From NCBI RefSeq assembly GCF_008838325.1, contig NZ_CP042829.1:1798001-1862000 (forward strand): a DNA stretch of 64,000 nt. The letters are read 5' to 3'. Below the pieces are notes generated by a model. It saw only the letters and a program-made list of their open reading frames with translations. It ran no database searches and was not told the origin of the DNA. A program made the position numbers and the translations under genes. Below, one piece after another: positions 34,016-42,861 of this stretch. The DNA comes from Tepidiforma bonchosmolovskayae. Its GTDB lineage: Bacteria; Chloroflexota; Dehalococcoidia; Tepidiformales; Tepidiformaceae. Numbering within the stretch: position 1 is the stretch's first letter; each line of letters starts with the position of its first letter.

Positions 34016-34660
34016 ATGAGCACCATCCGCCAGCAGATCGACGCCGTCCGCGCCGGGTACGCCCGCCTCCCCGCCGGCCTCCTCGCCCACGTCGAACGGG
34101 TCGTCGCCGAAGCCCTCGACCTCGCCGCCCGCTGGGACCTCGACCCCGACCGCGTCGAACTCGCCGCCTGGGGCCACGACCTCTTCCGCGCCCACCCGCC
34201 CGCCGAGCAGCTCCGCCTCGCCGCCGAGGCCGGCCTCCCGATCACGGAAACCGACCGCCTCGAGCCGGTCCTGCTCCATGGCCCCATCGCCGCCGTCGTA
34301 CTCCGCGAACGGTTCGGCGTCACCGACGACGAAGCCCTCGCCGCCGTCCGCGACCACACCCTCGGCGCCGCCGACATGCCCCTCATCGCGAAAGTCATCC
34401 TCCTCGCCGATAAGTTCGAACCCCGCAAGCGCCAGCGCACCCCTGTGATGCGCGAGATCCGCCGCCTCGCCCGGCGCGACCTCGATACCGCCCTCCTCTG
34501 CTGGGCCGACTGGAAGTGGGTCGAAGAGCGAACCCACGGCTGGGCCAGCCACCCCGCCCACTGGGCCGCCCGCGTCCGCTGGGTCGCCGAGCACCACGCC
34601 GACCGCGCCCTGCCGCCCATCCTCCCCCTCGACGAGGCCGACCCGGCGTTCGACGCATAG
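34016..34660 (+). CDS. HD domain hydrolase, YqeK-like
   Basis: The 214-residue protein has the metal-binding His25 (LAHVERVVAEALDLA), the HD pair His54-Asp55 (ELAAWGHDLFRAH), LLHGPIAAVVLRERFG, VRDHTLGAADMPL, and the distal Asp in ILLADKFEPRKR. This order matches YqeK, a symmetric diadenosine tetraphosphate hydrolase, except for a longer C-terminus that is Trp-rich. It is probably co-transcribed with the HIT gene. Confidence 0.82.
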   Translation: MSTIRQQIDAVRAGYARLPAGLLAHVERVVAEALDLAARWDLDPDRVELAAWGHDLFRAHPPAEQLRLAAEAGLPITETDRLEPVLLHGPIAAVVLRERFGVTDDEALAAVRDHTLGAADMPLIAKVILLADKFEPRKRQRTPVMREIRRLARRDLDTALLCWADWKWVEERTHGWASHPAHWAARVRWVAEHHADRALPPILPLDEADPAFDA

Positions 34661-34689
34661 CCGGCACCGCACACGAGAATCAGGGTTTT

Positions 34690-34744
34690 CTCCGCAATCT
34701 TCACGGGACTGCCACCGCCCAATCGGTGACTCCCCGATGCGGAG
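34690..34744 (+). ncRNA. Structured RNA element in the fliF operon leader
   Basis: Nested complementary arms form one extended stem. CTCCGCAATC (34690-34699) pairs with GATGCGGAG (34736-34744) with one bulged A; GGGA (34705-34708) pairs with TCCC (34731-34734); CACCG (34713-34717) pairs with CGGTG (34724-34728) around a 6-base loop. A competing hairpin GAGAA/TTCTC (34675-34679 and 34688-34692) overlaps the first arm, so the two folds exclude each other. I cannot match it to a known riboswitch. Confidence 0.5.
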
Positions 34745-34792
34745 CCGCACGGCCCATCGCTACCTTCGGCTCACCACCACCCGGAGTGTCGC

Positions 34793-36370
34793 ATGGGCAA
34801 TCTGCAATCCACGCCGCTCGGACCATGGCTCGAACGCTGGAACTCTCTCCCCCGCTCCCGCCAGGTCATGCTCGCGGCCGTCGGCATCGGCGGATTCCTG
34901 CTCGTCTGGGTGCTGTTCCTCTCCTCCTCCAGCCCGAAGATGGTCACCGCCTACTCCGGCCTCGCCCCCGAAGACAGCGCCGCCATGGCCGACGAGCTCG
35001 AGTCGCTCGGCATCCCCTATGAGCTCCGCGGCGGCGGCTCCGCCATCGCCGTCCCCGCGAACAAGGTCGCCGAGGTCCGCATCAAGCTCGCCCAGGCCGG
35101 CCTCCCCTCCGGCGGCGCCGTCGGCCTCGAAATCTTCGACAAAACCAACTTCGGCGCGACCGACTTCGTCCAGCAGGTCAACTTCCGCCGCGGCCTCGAA
35201 GGCGAACTCGCCCGCTCCATCAACACCCTCGATGCGGTCAAAGCCTCCCGCGTCCACATCTCCATCCCCAAAGAGGCCGTTTTCAAGGAAGACCAGCACG
35301 AGGCCACCGCCAGCGTCCTCCTCCAGCTGCGTCCCGGCGCCCGCCTCTCCGACGAGCAGGTCAAAGGCATCGTCAATCTCGTCGCCAACTCCGTCGAAGG
35401 GCTCTCCGAAAAGGGCATCACCATCATCGACGACTCCGGCCGCGTCCTCTTCGATGGCGCTACCTTCGGCGGCACCTTCTCCGCCGGCGCCACCGCCACC
35501 CAGCTCGACCTCCAGCGCCAGTACGAACTCGCCCTCCAGCGCGACGTCAGCGATGTCCTCGCCCGCATCGTCGGCCCCGGCCGCAGCGCTGTCACCATCC
35601 GCGCCAGCCTGAATTTCGACCAGGTCACCCGGACGAAGGACGAGTTCGGCACCCCCCAGCAGGCCGTGCCCCGCTCCCAGTCCACCGTCCAGGAGACCTT
35701 CAACGGCACCAACCTCAACGTCGGCAACGTCCCCGGCACGGGAGCCAACGGCGGCACCGGCGGCGGCGCCAACACCACCGCCAACGGCAACTCCCAGTAC
35801 ACCCGCACCGAAACCACCACCAACAACGAAATCCCCAGGACCACCTCCACCACCATCCAGGCCCCCGGCAAGCTCGAGCGCCTCAGCGTCTCCGTTGTCC
35901 TCGACGAATCCGTCACCGCCGCCCAGGAGGCCGCCATCACCAGCGCCGTCGCCGCTGCCGTCGGCCTCGACCAGGTCCGCGGCGACGTCATCAGCGTCAC
36001 CCGCCTCCCCTTCGACGAAAGCGCCCGCGCCGACCTCATCGGCGAAACCCCCGGCGGCCTGGCCGCCTACTTCGAATACCTGAAGCTCGTCATTCCCATC
36101 CTCGCCGTCATCCTCGCCTTCATCCTGGTCATGCTCCTCCTCCGCTCGCTGTCAAAGCGACAGCTCCGCCTGCCCGCCCCCGTCGGCCACCAGGCCCTCC
36201 CCGCAGGCGCAGCCGCGGCCCTCGCCGCCCTCCCCAGCGCGGCGCCGCAGCAGGAGCTGCCCGTCCTCGAAACCCCCTCCGACCCCCACGAAGAGCGCGT
36301 CCTCCGCCTCGCCGAGGCCAACCCCCGCGCCGTCGCCGACGTCGTCCAAACCTGGATGAGGGAAGACTAG
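34793..36370 (+). CDS. fliF: Flagellar MS-ring protein FliF
   Basis: The 525-residue protein forms the membrane-embedded MS ring. It has an N-terminal membrane helix (LAAVGIGGFLLVWVLFL) and the YscJ/FliF ring-building motifs LESLGIPYELRGGGSAIAVP and RRGLEGELARSINTLDAV with VHISIPK. A Gly/Thr/Asn-rich loop spans about 310-345, and a second membrane helix lies near 425-445. The C-terminal FliG-binding tail ends in VADVVQTWMRED. GGAG lies 6 bases before the ATG. It is the first gene of the flagellar operon, 132 bases after the HD gene. Confidence 0.95.
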   Translation: MGNLQSTPLGPWLERWNSLPRSRQVMLAAVGIGGFLLVWVLFLSSSSPKMVTAYSGLAPEDSAAMADELESLGIPYELRGGGSAIAVPANKVAEVRIKLAQAGLPSGGAVGLEIFDKTNFGATDFVQQVNFRRGLEGELARSINTLDAVKASRVHISIPKEAVFKEDQHEATASVLLQLRPGARLSDEQVKGIVNLVANSVEGLSEKGITIIDDSGRVLFDGATFGGTFSAGATATQLDLQRQYELALQRDVSDVLARIVGPGRSAVTIRASLNFDQVTRTKDEFGTPQQAVPRSQSTVQETFNGTNLNVGNVPGTGANGGTGGGANTTANGNSQYTRTETTTNNEIPRTTSTTIQAPGKLERLSVSVVLDESVTAAQEAAITSAVAAAVGLDQVRGDVISVTRLPFDESARADLIGETPGGLAAYFEYLKLVIPILAVILAFILVMLLLRSLSKRQLRLPAPVGHQALPAGAAAALAALPSAAPQQELPVLETPSDPHEERVLRLAEANPRAVADVVQTWMRED

Positions 36371-36376
36371 CCGCCC

Positions 36377-37396
36377 ATGGTCGCCAAGGACGAGAAGCTC
36401 AAAGGCCGCCGCAAAGCCGCCGCGCTCCTCATCACCCTCGGCAAGGAGCGCTCGGCCGAGGTCCTCCGCCACCTCTCCGACGAGGACATCGAGCGCCTCA
36501 CCTGGGAGATCTCGGCCATGGGCGAACTCCTCCCCGAGCAGCGCAAAGAGGTCATCGAGGAGTTCGAAGAGGCGGCCGTCGCCCGGAACGTCATCTCCCT
36601 CGGCGGCCTCGAATACGCCGAAGACCTGCTCCGCCTCGCCCTCGGCGAGGAAAAGGCCGCCGAGCTCATCGACCGCCTGTCCGCCACCTCGCCCACCGTC
36701 CCCTTCGGCTTCCTCCGCCACCTCAACATCCAGCAGCTCGTCAACTTCCTCGCCTCCGAGCACCCCCAGACCATCGCCCTTCTCACCTCCTTCCTCCAGC
36801 CGGACAAGGCCGCCCAGGTGCTCGCCGGCCTCGAGCCCGAACTTGCCGCCGATGTCGCCCGGCGCATCGCCCTCATGGACCGCGCCAACCCCGAAATCGT
36901 TAACGAGGTCGAAGCGGTCCTCCGCCGCAAGCTCAGCGCCGTCCTCCAGCCCTCACGCGTCACCCAGTCCGTCGGCGGCATCGAAGTCCTCGTCCAGGTC
37001 CTCAAGCAGTCCTCCCGCATGACGGAGAAGACCATCATCGAAGCCCTCGAAGAGAGCGAGCCTGAACTCGCCGAGCAGATCAAGAAGCGGATGTTCGTCT
37101 TCGAGAACATCGCCACCCTCGACGACCGCTCCATCCAGCGCATCCTCCGCGAGGTCGAAGTCCGCGACCTCGCCCTCGCCCTCAAGGCCACCTCCGAGGC
37201 CGTCAAGGAATGCATCCTCCGCAACATGTCCCAGCGCGCCGCCCAGATGCTCCGCGAGGACATGGAGGCCTCCGGGCCCGTCCGGCTCCGCCAGGTCGAA
37301 GAGGCCCAGCAGCGCATCGTCGAGGTCATCCGCCGGCTCGACGAGGCCGAAGAGATTGTGATCTCCCGCGGAGGCGACGATGAGCTGGTCGGCTAG
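36377..37396 (+). CDS. fliG: Flagellar motor switch protein FliG
   Basis: The 339-residue rotor protein has the usual three domains. The N-terminal part starts KGRRKAAALLITLGKERSAE. The middle contains the EHPQTIALLTSFLQPDKAAQ-type EHPQ motif. The C-terminal torque domain has FVFENIATLDDRSIQRILRE with the charged residues that contact the stator, then LKATSEAVKECILRNMSQRA. Its length is normal. It begins 7 bases after fliF and overlaps fliH by 17 bases. Confidence 0.96.
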   Translation: MVAKDEKLKGRRKAAALLITLGKERSAEVLRHLSDEDIERLTWEISAMGELLPEQRKEVIEEFEEAAVARNVISLGGLEYAEDLLRLALGEEKAAELIDRLSATSPTVPFGFLRHLNIQQLVNFLASEHPQTIALLTSFLQPDKAAQVLAGLEPELAADVARRIALMDRANPEIVNEVEAVLRRKLSAVLQPSRVTQSVGGIEVLVQVLKQSSRMTEKTIIEALEESEPELAEQIKKRMFVFENIATLDDRSIQRILREVEVRDLALALKATSEAVKECILRNMSQRAAQMLREDMEASGPVRLRQVEEAQQRIVEVIRRLDEAEEIVISRGGDDELVG

Positions 37397-38078
37397 ACCC
37401 CCGCGCGTCATCCGCTCGTCCCGTGCCCGCGCCGAAAGCGACGTCTTCGTCGTCGGCGCCTCCTCGCCCGCCGTTCCCGTCGATACCACGGTCGCCACCG
37501 CTGCCGAGGTCATCGCCGCTGCCGAAGCCCGCGCCGCCGAGATCATCGCCGCCGCCGAAGCCGAGGCCGCCCGGATCCGCGCCGCAGCCGCCGGGGAAGT
37601 CGCTGCCGCCGCCCGCGAGGCAGCCGAACGCGCCCGGGCCGACGGCCTTGCCAGCGCCGAAGCCGAGGCGCGCGGCCTCCTCGAGCTCGTCCGCACCGCT
37701 GCCCGCGAGGGCGCCGCCATCCGCGAGCAGGTCGCTGCCTCCGCCGGCGAGCTCCTCGCCAGCGCCGTCATCCTCGCCGTCCGCCGGATCGTCGGCCACG
37801 CCTACGCCGCCGACCCTGCCCTCACCGCCGCCGCCTGCGAGGAGGCGGTCCGCGCCGCCGCCGGCCAGGAGCTTGTCAGCATCCGCGTCAACCCCGGCGT
37901 CGAAGCCGCCGTCACCGCCACACTCGGCGACCTCGGCGCCTACGTCCGCCCCGACGATGCCGTCGAAATCGGCGGCTGCATCATCGACCTCCGGAACGGC
38001 ACCATCGACGCCACCCTCGATGCCCGGCTCAGCCTCGCAGAGCTCGCTATCCGCCGCGCCGCCGGGGTCGACCAGTGA
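37380..38078 (+). CDS. fliH: Flagellar export regulator FliH
   Basis: The 232-residue protein has a long Ala/Glu/Arg-rich helix (about 40-110) of the FliH/V-ATPase E-subunit type and a C-terminal domain (ILAVRRIVGHAYAADPALTA, VEIGGCIIDLRNGTIDATLD). The last motif is typical of FliH/SctL, which binds and restrains the FliI ATPase. The extreme alanine content is striking but fits the local GC pressure. It overlaps fliG by 17 bases and fliI by 4 bases. Confidence 0.88.
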   Translation: MSWSARPPRVIRSSRARAESDVFVVGASSPAVPVDTTVATAAEVIAAAEARAAEIIAAAEAEAARIRAAAAGEVAAAAREAAERARADGLASAEAEARGLLELVRTAAREGAAIREQVAASAGELLASAVILAVRRIVGHAYAADPALTAAACEEAVRAAAGQELVSIRVNPGVEAAVTATLGDLGAYVRPDDAVEIGGCIIDLRNGTIDATLDARLSLAELAIRRAAGVDQ

Positions 38079-39478
38079 GCGCCGTCCTCGAAGCCATCAC
38101 CCGCGCCCTCGCCGGCGCCAGCCTCTACCGCCGCACCGGCACCCTCCTCCACGCAAACGGCGACATGGCCGTCGCCGCCGGCATCAACCTCCAGCCCGGT
38201 GAGCTCGTCTTCATCCAGGACCCGTCCGGCGCCCCCATCCCCGCCGAGGCGGCCGGGGCGGCGCCAGGCATCGCCCACCTTGCCCTGCTCGAGCGGGCCG
38301 TCCTCCCGGCCGGCGCCCGCGTGTTTGCCACCGGGTTCCCGCCTCTCGCCCCCGTCGGCGCCTCGCTGCTCGGCCGCATCCTCGACGGCCTCGGCCGACC
38401 GATCGACGGCGGTCCGGTCCCCGAAGGCGTGCGCTGGGTCACCGCCGCCGCCGAGCCGCCCCACCCGCTTGACCGCGAGCCGATCGCTCGCCCGCTCCCC
38501 AGCGGCGTCCGCGCTGTCGATGGCTTTCTCACCCTCGGCCGCGGCCAGCGCGTCGGCATCTTCGCCGGCTCGGGCGTCGGCAAGAGCACCCTCCTCGGCA
38601 TGCTCGCCCGCGGCACCCGCGCCGATGTCACCGTCATCGCCCTCATCGGCGAGCGCGGCCGCGAAGTCCGCGATTTCATCGAACACGACCTCGGCCGCGA
38701 AGCGCTCCGAAGTTGCGTCGTCGTCGCCTCCACCGGCGATAACCCCGCCGCCATGCGCATCTGCGCTGCCCGGACCGCCACCGCCATCGCCGAAGGCTTC
38801 CGCGACGAAGGTGCCGATGTCCTCCTCCTCTTCGACAGCCTCACCCGCGTCGCCATGGCCCGCCGCGAAATCGGCCTCGCTGCCGGCGAACCCCCAACCG
38901 CCCGCGGCTACCCGCCCTCCGTCTTCTCCATGCTGCCCCACCTCATGGAGCGCGCCGGCCCCGGCGCAGCCGGCTCCATCACCGCCATCTACACCGTCCT
39001 CGTCGATGGCGAAGACATGGACGAGCCGATCGCCGACCTCGCCCGCGCCACCCTCGACGGCCACATCGTCCTCCGCCGGGCCCTCGCTGCCGCCGGCCAC
39101 TACCCGCCCATCGACGTCCTCCAGAGTGTCTCCCGCCTCATGGACCGCGTTGCCAGCCCGGCCCACCGCGAAGCCGCCCGCCGCATCCGCCAGCTTCTCG
39201 CCGCCTACGAGGACGCCCGCGACCTCGTCGCCATCGGAGCCTACAGCCGCGGCGCCGACCCCCTCGTCGATCGTGCCCTCGAACTGCTCCCGGCCGTCAA
39301 CGCCTTCCTCCGCCAGCGCGCCGATGACGTCACCGCGTTCGATGACGCCGTCGCCGCCCTGTGCGCCATCGACCCGGAATTCGAAGACGCGACCGCCAGT
39401 CCCGGCCCAGGCGCTTCCGCCGGGCCCGCATCCGAACCAGGGGAGGTGACCGATGCCGTTGTCGTCGAAGCGGCTTGA
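38075..39478 (+). CDS. fliI: Flagellum-specific export ATPase FliI
   Basis: The 467-residue F1-beta-like ATPase has the Walker A motif GSGVGKST (Lys170), preceded by VGIFA. The Walker B region is VLLLFDSLTRVAMARREIGL. It carries the family signatures RGYPPSVFSMLPHLMERAG and GSITAIYTVLVDGEDMDEPI with a DLARATLDGHIVL block. It energises substrate release in the flagellar type III export apparatus. It starts with GTG in a 4-base overlap with fliH. It overlaps fliJ by 26 bases, so its acidic C-terminal tail is shared in another frame. Confidence 0.96.
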   Translation: MSAVLEAITRALAGASLYRRTGTLLHANGDMAVAAGINLQPGELVFIQDPSGAPIPAEAAGAAPGIAHLALLERAVLPAGARVFATGFPPLAPVGASLLGRILDGLGRPIDGGPVPEGVRWVTAAAEPPHPLDREPIARPLPSGVRAVDGFLTLGRGQRVGIFAGSGVGKSTLLGMLARGTRADVTVIALIGERGREVRDFIEHDLGREALRSCVVVASTGDNPAAMRICAARTATAIAEGFRDEGADVLLLFDSLTRVAMARREIGLAAGEPPTARGYPPSVFSMLPHLMERAGPGAAGSITAIYTVLVDGEDMDEPIADLARATLDGHIVLRRALAAAGHYPPIDVLQSVSRLMDRVASPAHREAARRIRQLLAAYEDARDLVAIGAYSRGADPLVDRALELLPAVNAFLRQRADDVTAFDDAVAALCAIDPEFEDATASPGPGASAGPASEPGEVTDAVVVEAA

Positions 39479-39911
39479 GCGGCTCGTCCGCCAGCGCGAC
39501 CTCCTCGAGCGCCTCCAGCGCCGCGAACTCGCCGAGGCCATCGCCCTCCGCGACCGCCGCGCCCGTGCCCTCGCCGAAGCCAGCGCCAGCCGCGACCTCC
39601 TCCTCGATGCAGGCCGGCCCGCCGGCCCCGTCGATGTTGCCGACCTCCTCGCCGCGGGCGCCTACCTCCAGCGCCTCGAACACGACATCGCCGCCCGCGA
39701 AGCGGCGCTCGCCCACTCCGAAGAAGATGTCGCCGAGGAGCGCGCCGCCCTCATGGAGCGCCGCCGCGACCGCCGCTCCCTCGAACTCCTGCTCGAACGC
39801 CGCCGCACCGAAGAGCGCCTCCAGCGCTCCCGCGCAGAATCCCGCCAGCTCGACGACCTCATCGCCGCCCGCTGGAAGCCCGGCACACCCGCCACGGAGG
39901 ACACCCCATGA
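39453..39911 (+). CDS. fliJ: Flagellar export chaperone FliJ
   Basis: This 152-residue protein is almost entirely coiled coil (LVRQRDLLERLQRRELAEAI, RLEHDIAAREAALAHSEEDV). It sits in the position of FliJ, directly after fliI. FliJ forms the central stalk of the FliI hexamer. Sequence alone is weakly diagnostic, so position carries much of the call. It overlaps fliI by 26 bases and flgB by 4 bases. Confidence 0.8.
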   Translation: MPLSSKRLERLVRQRDLLERLQRRELAEAIALRDRRARALAEASASRDLLLDAGRPAGPVDVADLLAAGAYLQRLEHDIAAREAALAHSEEDVAEERAALMERRRDRRSLELLLERRRTEERLQRSRAESRQLDDLIAARWKPGTPATEDTP

Positions 39912-40306
39912 ACCCCATCGCCGACCGCGGCATCGCCCAGGTAACCGCCTGGCTCGCGGGCCTCGGCCGCCGCCAGGGCGCCATCGCCAACAACATCGCC
40001 AACATCGATACCCCCGGCTACGTCCGCCAGGAGGTCAACTTCGAAACCGAGCTCCAGCGCGCCTTCGGCCGCCAGTCTGCCCGGCTCGCCGCCACCGACC
40101 CCCGCCACATCGCCGCCCCGGTGCATCGACGCGACCAGCTCGGCCTCGACCCCCAGCAGCTCCTCACCTCCACTCGCCGCGACGGCAACACCGTCGACGT
40201 CGACCAGGAGATGGTCCTCCTCGCCGAGACCCAGATGCGCTACCAGGCCGCTGCCCAGGTCCTCTCCCGCAAGCTCAACAACATCCGCACCGCCATCAAC
40301 GGCTAA
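39908..40306 (+). CDS. flgB: Flagellar proximal rod protein FlgB
   Basis: The 132-residue protein has the N-terminal rod signature IANNIANIDTPGYVRQEVNF and the C-terminal helix VDVDQEMVLLAETQMRYQAA, both typical of FlgB. The middle is variable. Coupled by a 4-base overlap to fliJ, it precedes flgC by 12 bases. A GGAGG lies just before the ATG. Confidence 0.93.
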   Translation: MNPIADRGIAQVTAWLAGLGRRQGAIANNIANIDTPGYVRQEVNFETELQRAFGRQSARLAATDPRHIAAPVHRRDQLGLDPQQLLTSTRRDGNTVDVDQEMVLLAETQMRYQAAAQVLSRKLNNIRTAING

Positions 40307-40318
40307 AGGAGCCTCGCC

Positions 40319-40765
40319 ATGAGCCTCATCCGCGCCATCGCCTCCTCCGCCTCCGGCCTCGCCGCCCAGCGCGTCCGCATGGACGTCGTCGCCAACAACG
40401 TCGCCAACATCGATACCACCGCAACCCCCGAGGGCGGCCCCTACCGCCGCCAGGTCGTCCGTTTCGCCTCTGGCGACCCGGCCCTCCCCTTCTCCGGCGT
40501 CATCCGCAAGTTCCTCGGCGGCGGCTCCACCGGCGTCGTCCTTACCCAGGTTGCCGTCGACACCCAAACTCCCGGCCGCACCGTCTACGACCCCTCCCAC
40601 CCCGACGCCGACCCCGTCACCGGCTACCTCGAAATGCCCAACGTCGACCTCGTCCAGGAGATGACCGACCTCACCTCCGCCAACCGCTCCTACCAGGCCA
40701 ACGTCACCGTCCTCAACGCCGTCAAGCAGATGGCGCTTCGCGCCCTCGATATCACCAGCAGATAG
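40319..40765 (+). CDS. flgC: Flagellar proximal rod protein FlgC
   Basis: The 148-residue protein shows the ASGLAAQRVRMDVVANNVAN block with IDTTATPEGGPYRRQVVRF near the N-terminus. Its C-terminal helix is NVDLVQEMTDLTSANRSYQA followed by VLNAVKQMALRALDI. Both are characteristic of FlgC, and the length is typical. AAAGGAG precedes the ATG. Confidence 0.95.
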   Translation: MSLIRAIASSASGLAAQRVRMDVVANNVANIDTTATPEGGPYRRQVVRFASGDPALPFSGVIRKFLGGGSTGVVLTQVAVDTQTPGRTVYDPSHPDADPVTGYLEMPNVDLVQEMTDLTSANRSYQANVTVLNAVKQMALRALDITSR

Positions 40766-40814
40766 TCCTCTCGGGGTTTTCCCCCGGACGGTTACACGCT
40801 TCCCGGAGGGTCCC

Positions 40815-41102
40815 GTGGACATCGCACCGATTCAGAGCCAGCGTCCCCTCGCACAGACTGGAGCCACGGCGGCTGCACCCGCAGCCGGGTTCGCTGACCT
40901 TCTCGGACGCGCGCTCGGCCAGCTCCAGGCCGTCAGCGACAACGCCGACGCGAAGGTCAACGCCCTCGCAGCGGGCCAGGACGTCGAACTCCACGACGTC
41001 ATGCTCGCCGTCGAAACCGAAAGCCTGGCGATCTCCCTCGCCACCCAGGTCCGCAACAAGGCCGTCGAGGCCTACCAGGAAGTCTTCCGGATGCAAATCT
41101 GA
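40815..41102 (+). CDS. fliE: Flagellar hook-basal body protein FliE
   Basis: The 95-residue protein has an N-terminal Ala/Pro-rich segment and the FliE core: FADLLGRALGQLQAVSDNAD, AGQDVELHDVMLAVETESLA and the terminal VRNKAVEAYQEVFRMQI. It links the MS ring to the rod. It starts with GTG after a good GGAGGG. Its stop overlaps the fliK ATG by one base. Confidence 0.93.
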   Translation: MDIAPIQSQRPLAQTGATAAAPAAGFADLLGRALGQLQAVSDNADAKVNALAAGQDVELHDVMLAVETESLAISLATQVRNKAVEAYQEVFRMQI

Positions 41103-42289
41103 TGGGACTCGTCGTCGAACTCCAGCCCGCACCGCTCGACCTCGCCGGCTCCGCCCAGGCTGGCGGCCCCGGCCCGGTAGCCGCCGGCGACCTCTTCGGC
41201 GCGCTCCTTGCGGCCATCGCCGGGGAGAGCGCCGCCGATGCCCCTGCCGGGCCCTCCCTCCCCCTGCCGCCGCAGCGCCGCAGCCCGGGGACCGACCCCC
41301 TGGGCGCCGTCGCTCTCGCCCTGGTCCCCGCACCCGTCCTCCCGGCCCCGGCACCCTCCGGCGATGCCGCGCCCCCCGCCGACTCAGCTGCCGGCGCCGC
41401 GCCGGACTTCGCAGCCGCCGCGGACAGCGAGCTCCCGGCCGACTCCGCTGTGCCCGAAACCGCCGGCCCCGCCTCGGCTGCACCGACCGCCGACCTGCCC
41501 GCCGGCCCGGTGGCGCCCGCCGTTGAAGCATCCGCCGCAGCCGGCGCCGACCCTCCTGCCGCTGAACCGGCGGCGCCCCGGCCGGCTGCCGAACCCCCGG
41601 CCGACCTCACCGCCGAATCCTCCGAAGGCGTGGTCCGCACCGTCGGGAACGCCGCTCCAGGATCCGAAACGGCCCTCCCCCCCGGCATCGCCGTCCGCGA
41701 GGACCGCCGCCCGGCCGACCGCCCCCTGCCGCGCGCCGCCGAACCGGCCATCGCCCACGCTGCCGCCGGCTCCGCGGTCGGCCAGCTCCGCGAAACGTCC
41801 TCCGGCCAGGGTGCGGCGCCGCCCGCGCCCGCGGACCCCCCGCCTCCTGCGCCGCCCGCCATCACCAACCTCGAGGCCGTCGCGACCGCCGTCATCGAAC
41901 GCGTCGAGGACGGCGGCGGCGAGGCCCGCATCCGCCTCGAGCCCGCCGGGCTCGGCGAAATCACCATCCGCCTCCACGCGCGCCACGAGGCTGTCCACCT
42001 CGATATCCACGCCGAGACCCCCGAAGCCGTGGCGCTCCTCCGCGATGCCGCCGCCGACCTCTCCTCGCTCCTCGGCCAGCGCGGCATGACCCTCAACGGC
42101 CTCAGCGTCGGCCTCGGCGCCCGCCAGGGCGGTAGCGGCGGCTGGGAAGAGGCCCGACCCCGCCAGCAGCCGCCCGCCAGGGGCGAGTTCGCTGCCCTGC
42201 TCGGCATCGAGGACCCGGCCGCCGCCGCCCGCCACCACCGCCTGCGCGCTGCCTACAACCCCGACGGCTCGCTCCTCTACCGCGTCTAG
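41102..42289 (+). CDS. fliK: Flagellar hook-length control protein FliK
   Basis: The 395-residue protein has a long low-complexity Ala/Pro/Glu region (about 30-255). The C-terminal Flg_hook domain contains ARIRLEPAGLGEITIRLHAR and LLGQRGMTLNGLSVGL. FliK acts as a molecular ruler, and its C-terminal domain switches export specificity. The ruler region is much enriched in proline compared with enterobacterial FliK. It begins at the fliE stop, with flgD 14 bases after. Confidence 0.9.
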   Translation: MGLVVELQPAPLDLAGSAQAGGPGPVAAGDLFGALLAAIAGESAADAPAGPSLPLPPQRRSPGTDPLGAVALALVPAPVLPAPAPSGDAAPPADSAAGAAPDFAAAADSELPADSAVPETAGPASAAPTADLPAGPVAPAVEASAAAGADPPAAEPAAPRPAAEPPADLTAESSEGVVRTVGNAAPGSETALPPGIAVREDRRPADRPLPRAAEPAIAHAAAGSAVGQLRETSSGQGAAPPAPADPPPPAPPAITNLEAVATAVIERVEDGGGEARIRLEPAGLGEITIRLHARHEAVHLDIHAETPEAVALLRDAAADLSSLLGQRGMTLNGLSVGLGARQGGSGGWEEARPRQQPPARGEFAALLGIEDPAAAARHHRLRAAYNPDGSLLYRV

Positions 42290-42303
42290 GAGGCTCGAAA
42301 CAC

Positions 42304-42861
42304 ATGGCTGGCCTGCAGATCGACCCCGTCACCGGCCTCAAGAACGCGACCTACACGCCCGCGAAGGGCGCCCCCAGCAACGAGCTCGGCCAGGTCGACT
42401 TCATGAAGCTCATCATCGCTCAGATGCGCAACCAGAACCCGCTCGAGCCCCAGAAAGACTCCGACTGGATGGCGCAGATGGCCCAGTTCGAAGCCCTCAA
42501 CCAGATGCGCGCCGTCGCCTCCGGCATCAAGGCCGTCCAGGGCCTCGCCGAACTGACCAGCGCCGCCGGCCTCATCGGCAAAACCGTCACCGGCCGCCAG
42601 GTCGATGCCATCGCCATCACCCGCGACCTCGTCGCCCGCGAAAAGTACGGGCGCCCCTTCGCGAAGCTCACCTCGCTCGAACGCGTCGCCGTCAACGAAG
42701 ACGAGCGCGTCGTCGCGGCTGCCGCCGACCTCCCCAACGCCGGCAACGAGGTCACCGGTGTCGTTGAAAAGGTCGTTATGGACAGCTCCGGCGTCCCCTT
42801 CCTCTACATCGGCGGGAAGGTCCTCGACCTCTTCACCGTCACTCAGGTGCAGCAGCCATGA
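42304..42861 (+). CDS. flgD: Flagellar hook-capping protein FlgD
   Basis: The 185-residue protein has the strongly conserved N-terminus LGQVDFMKLIIAQMRNQNPL with DSDWMAQMAQFEALNQM, and then SAAGLIGKTVTGRQVDAIA. It is short in the C-terminal tudor/fibronectin part compared with enterobacterial FlgD (about 230), as in many Gram-positive forms. It is scaffold for hook assembly. It overlaps the following TIGR02530-type gene by 4 bases. Confidence 0.93.
   Translation: MAGLQIDPVTGLKNATYTPAKGAPSNELGQVDFMKLIIAQMRNQNPLEPQKDSDWMAQMAQFEALNQMRAVASGIKAVQGLAELTSAAGLIGKTVTGRQVDAIAITRDLVAREKYGRPFAKLTSLERVAVNEDERVVAAAADLPNAGNEVTGVVEKVVMDSSGVPFLYIGGKVLDLFTVTQVQQP

Noticed and set aside
34700-34725. CGGGACTGCCACCGC resembling part of a cobalamin riboswitch
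   Set aside because: The B12 box and other conserved blocks are missing and the available length is too short. The local fold is a different extended stem.
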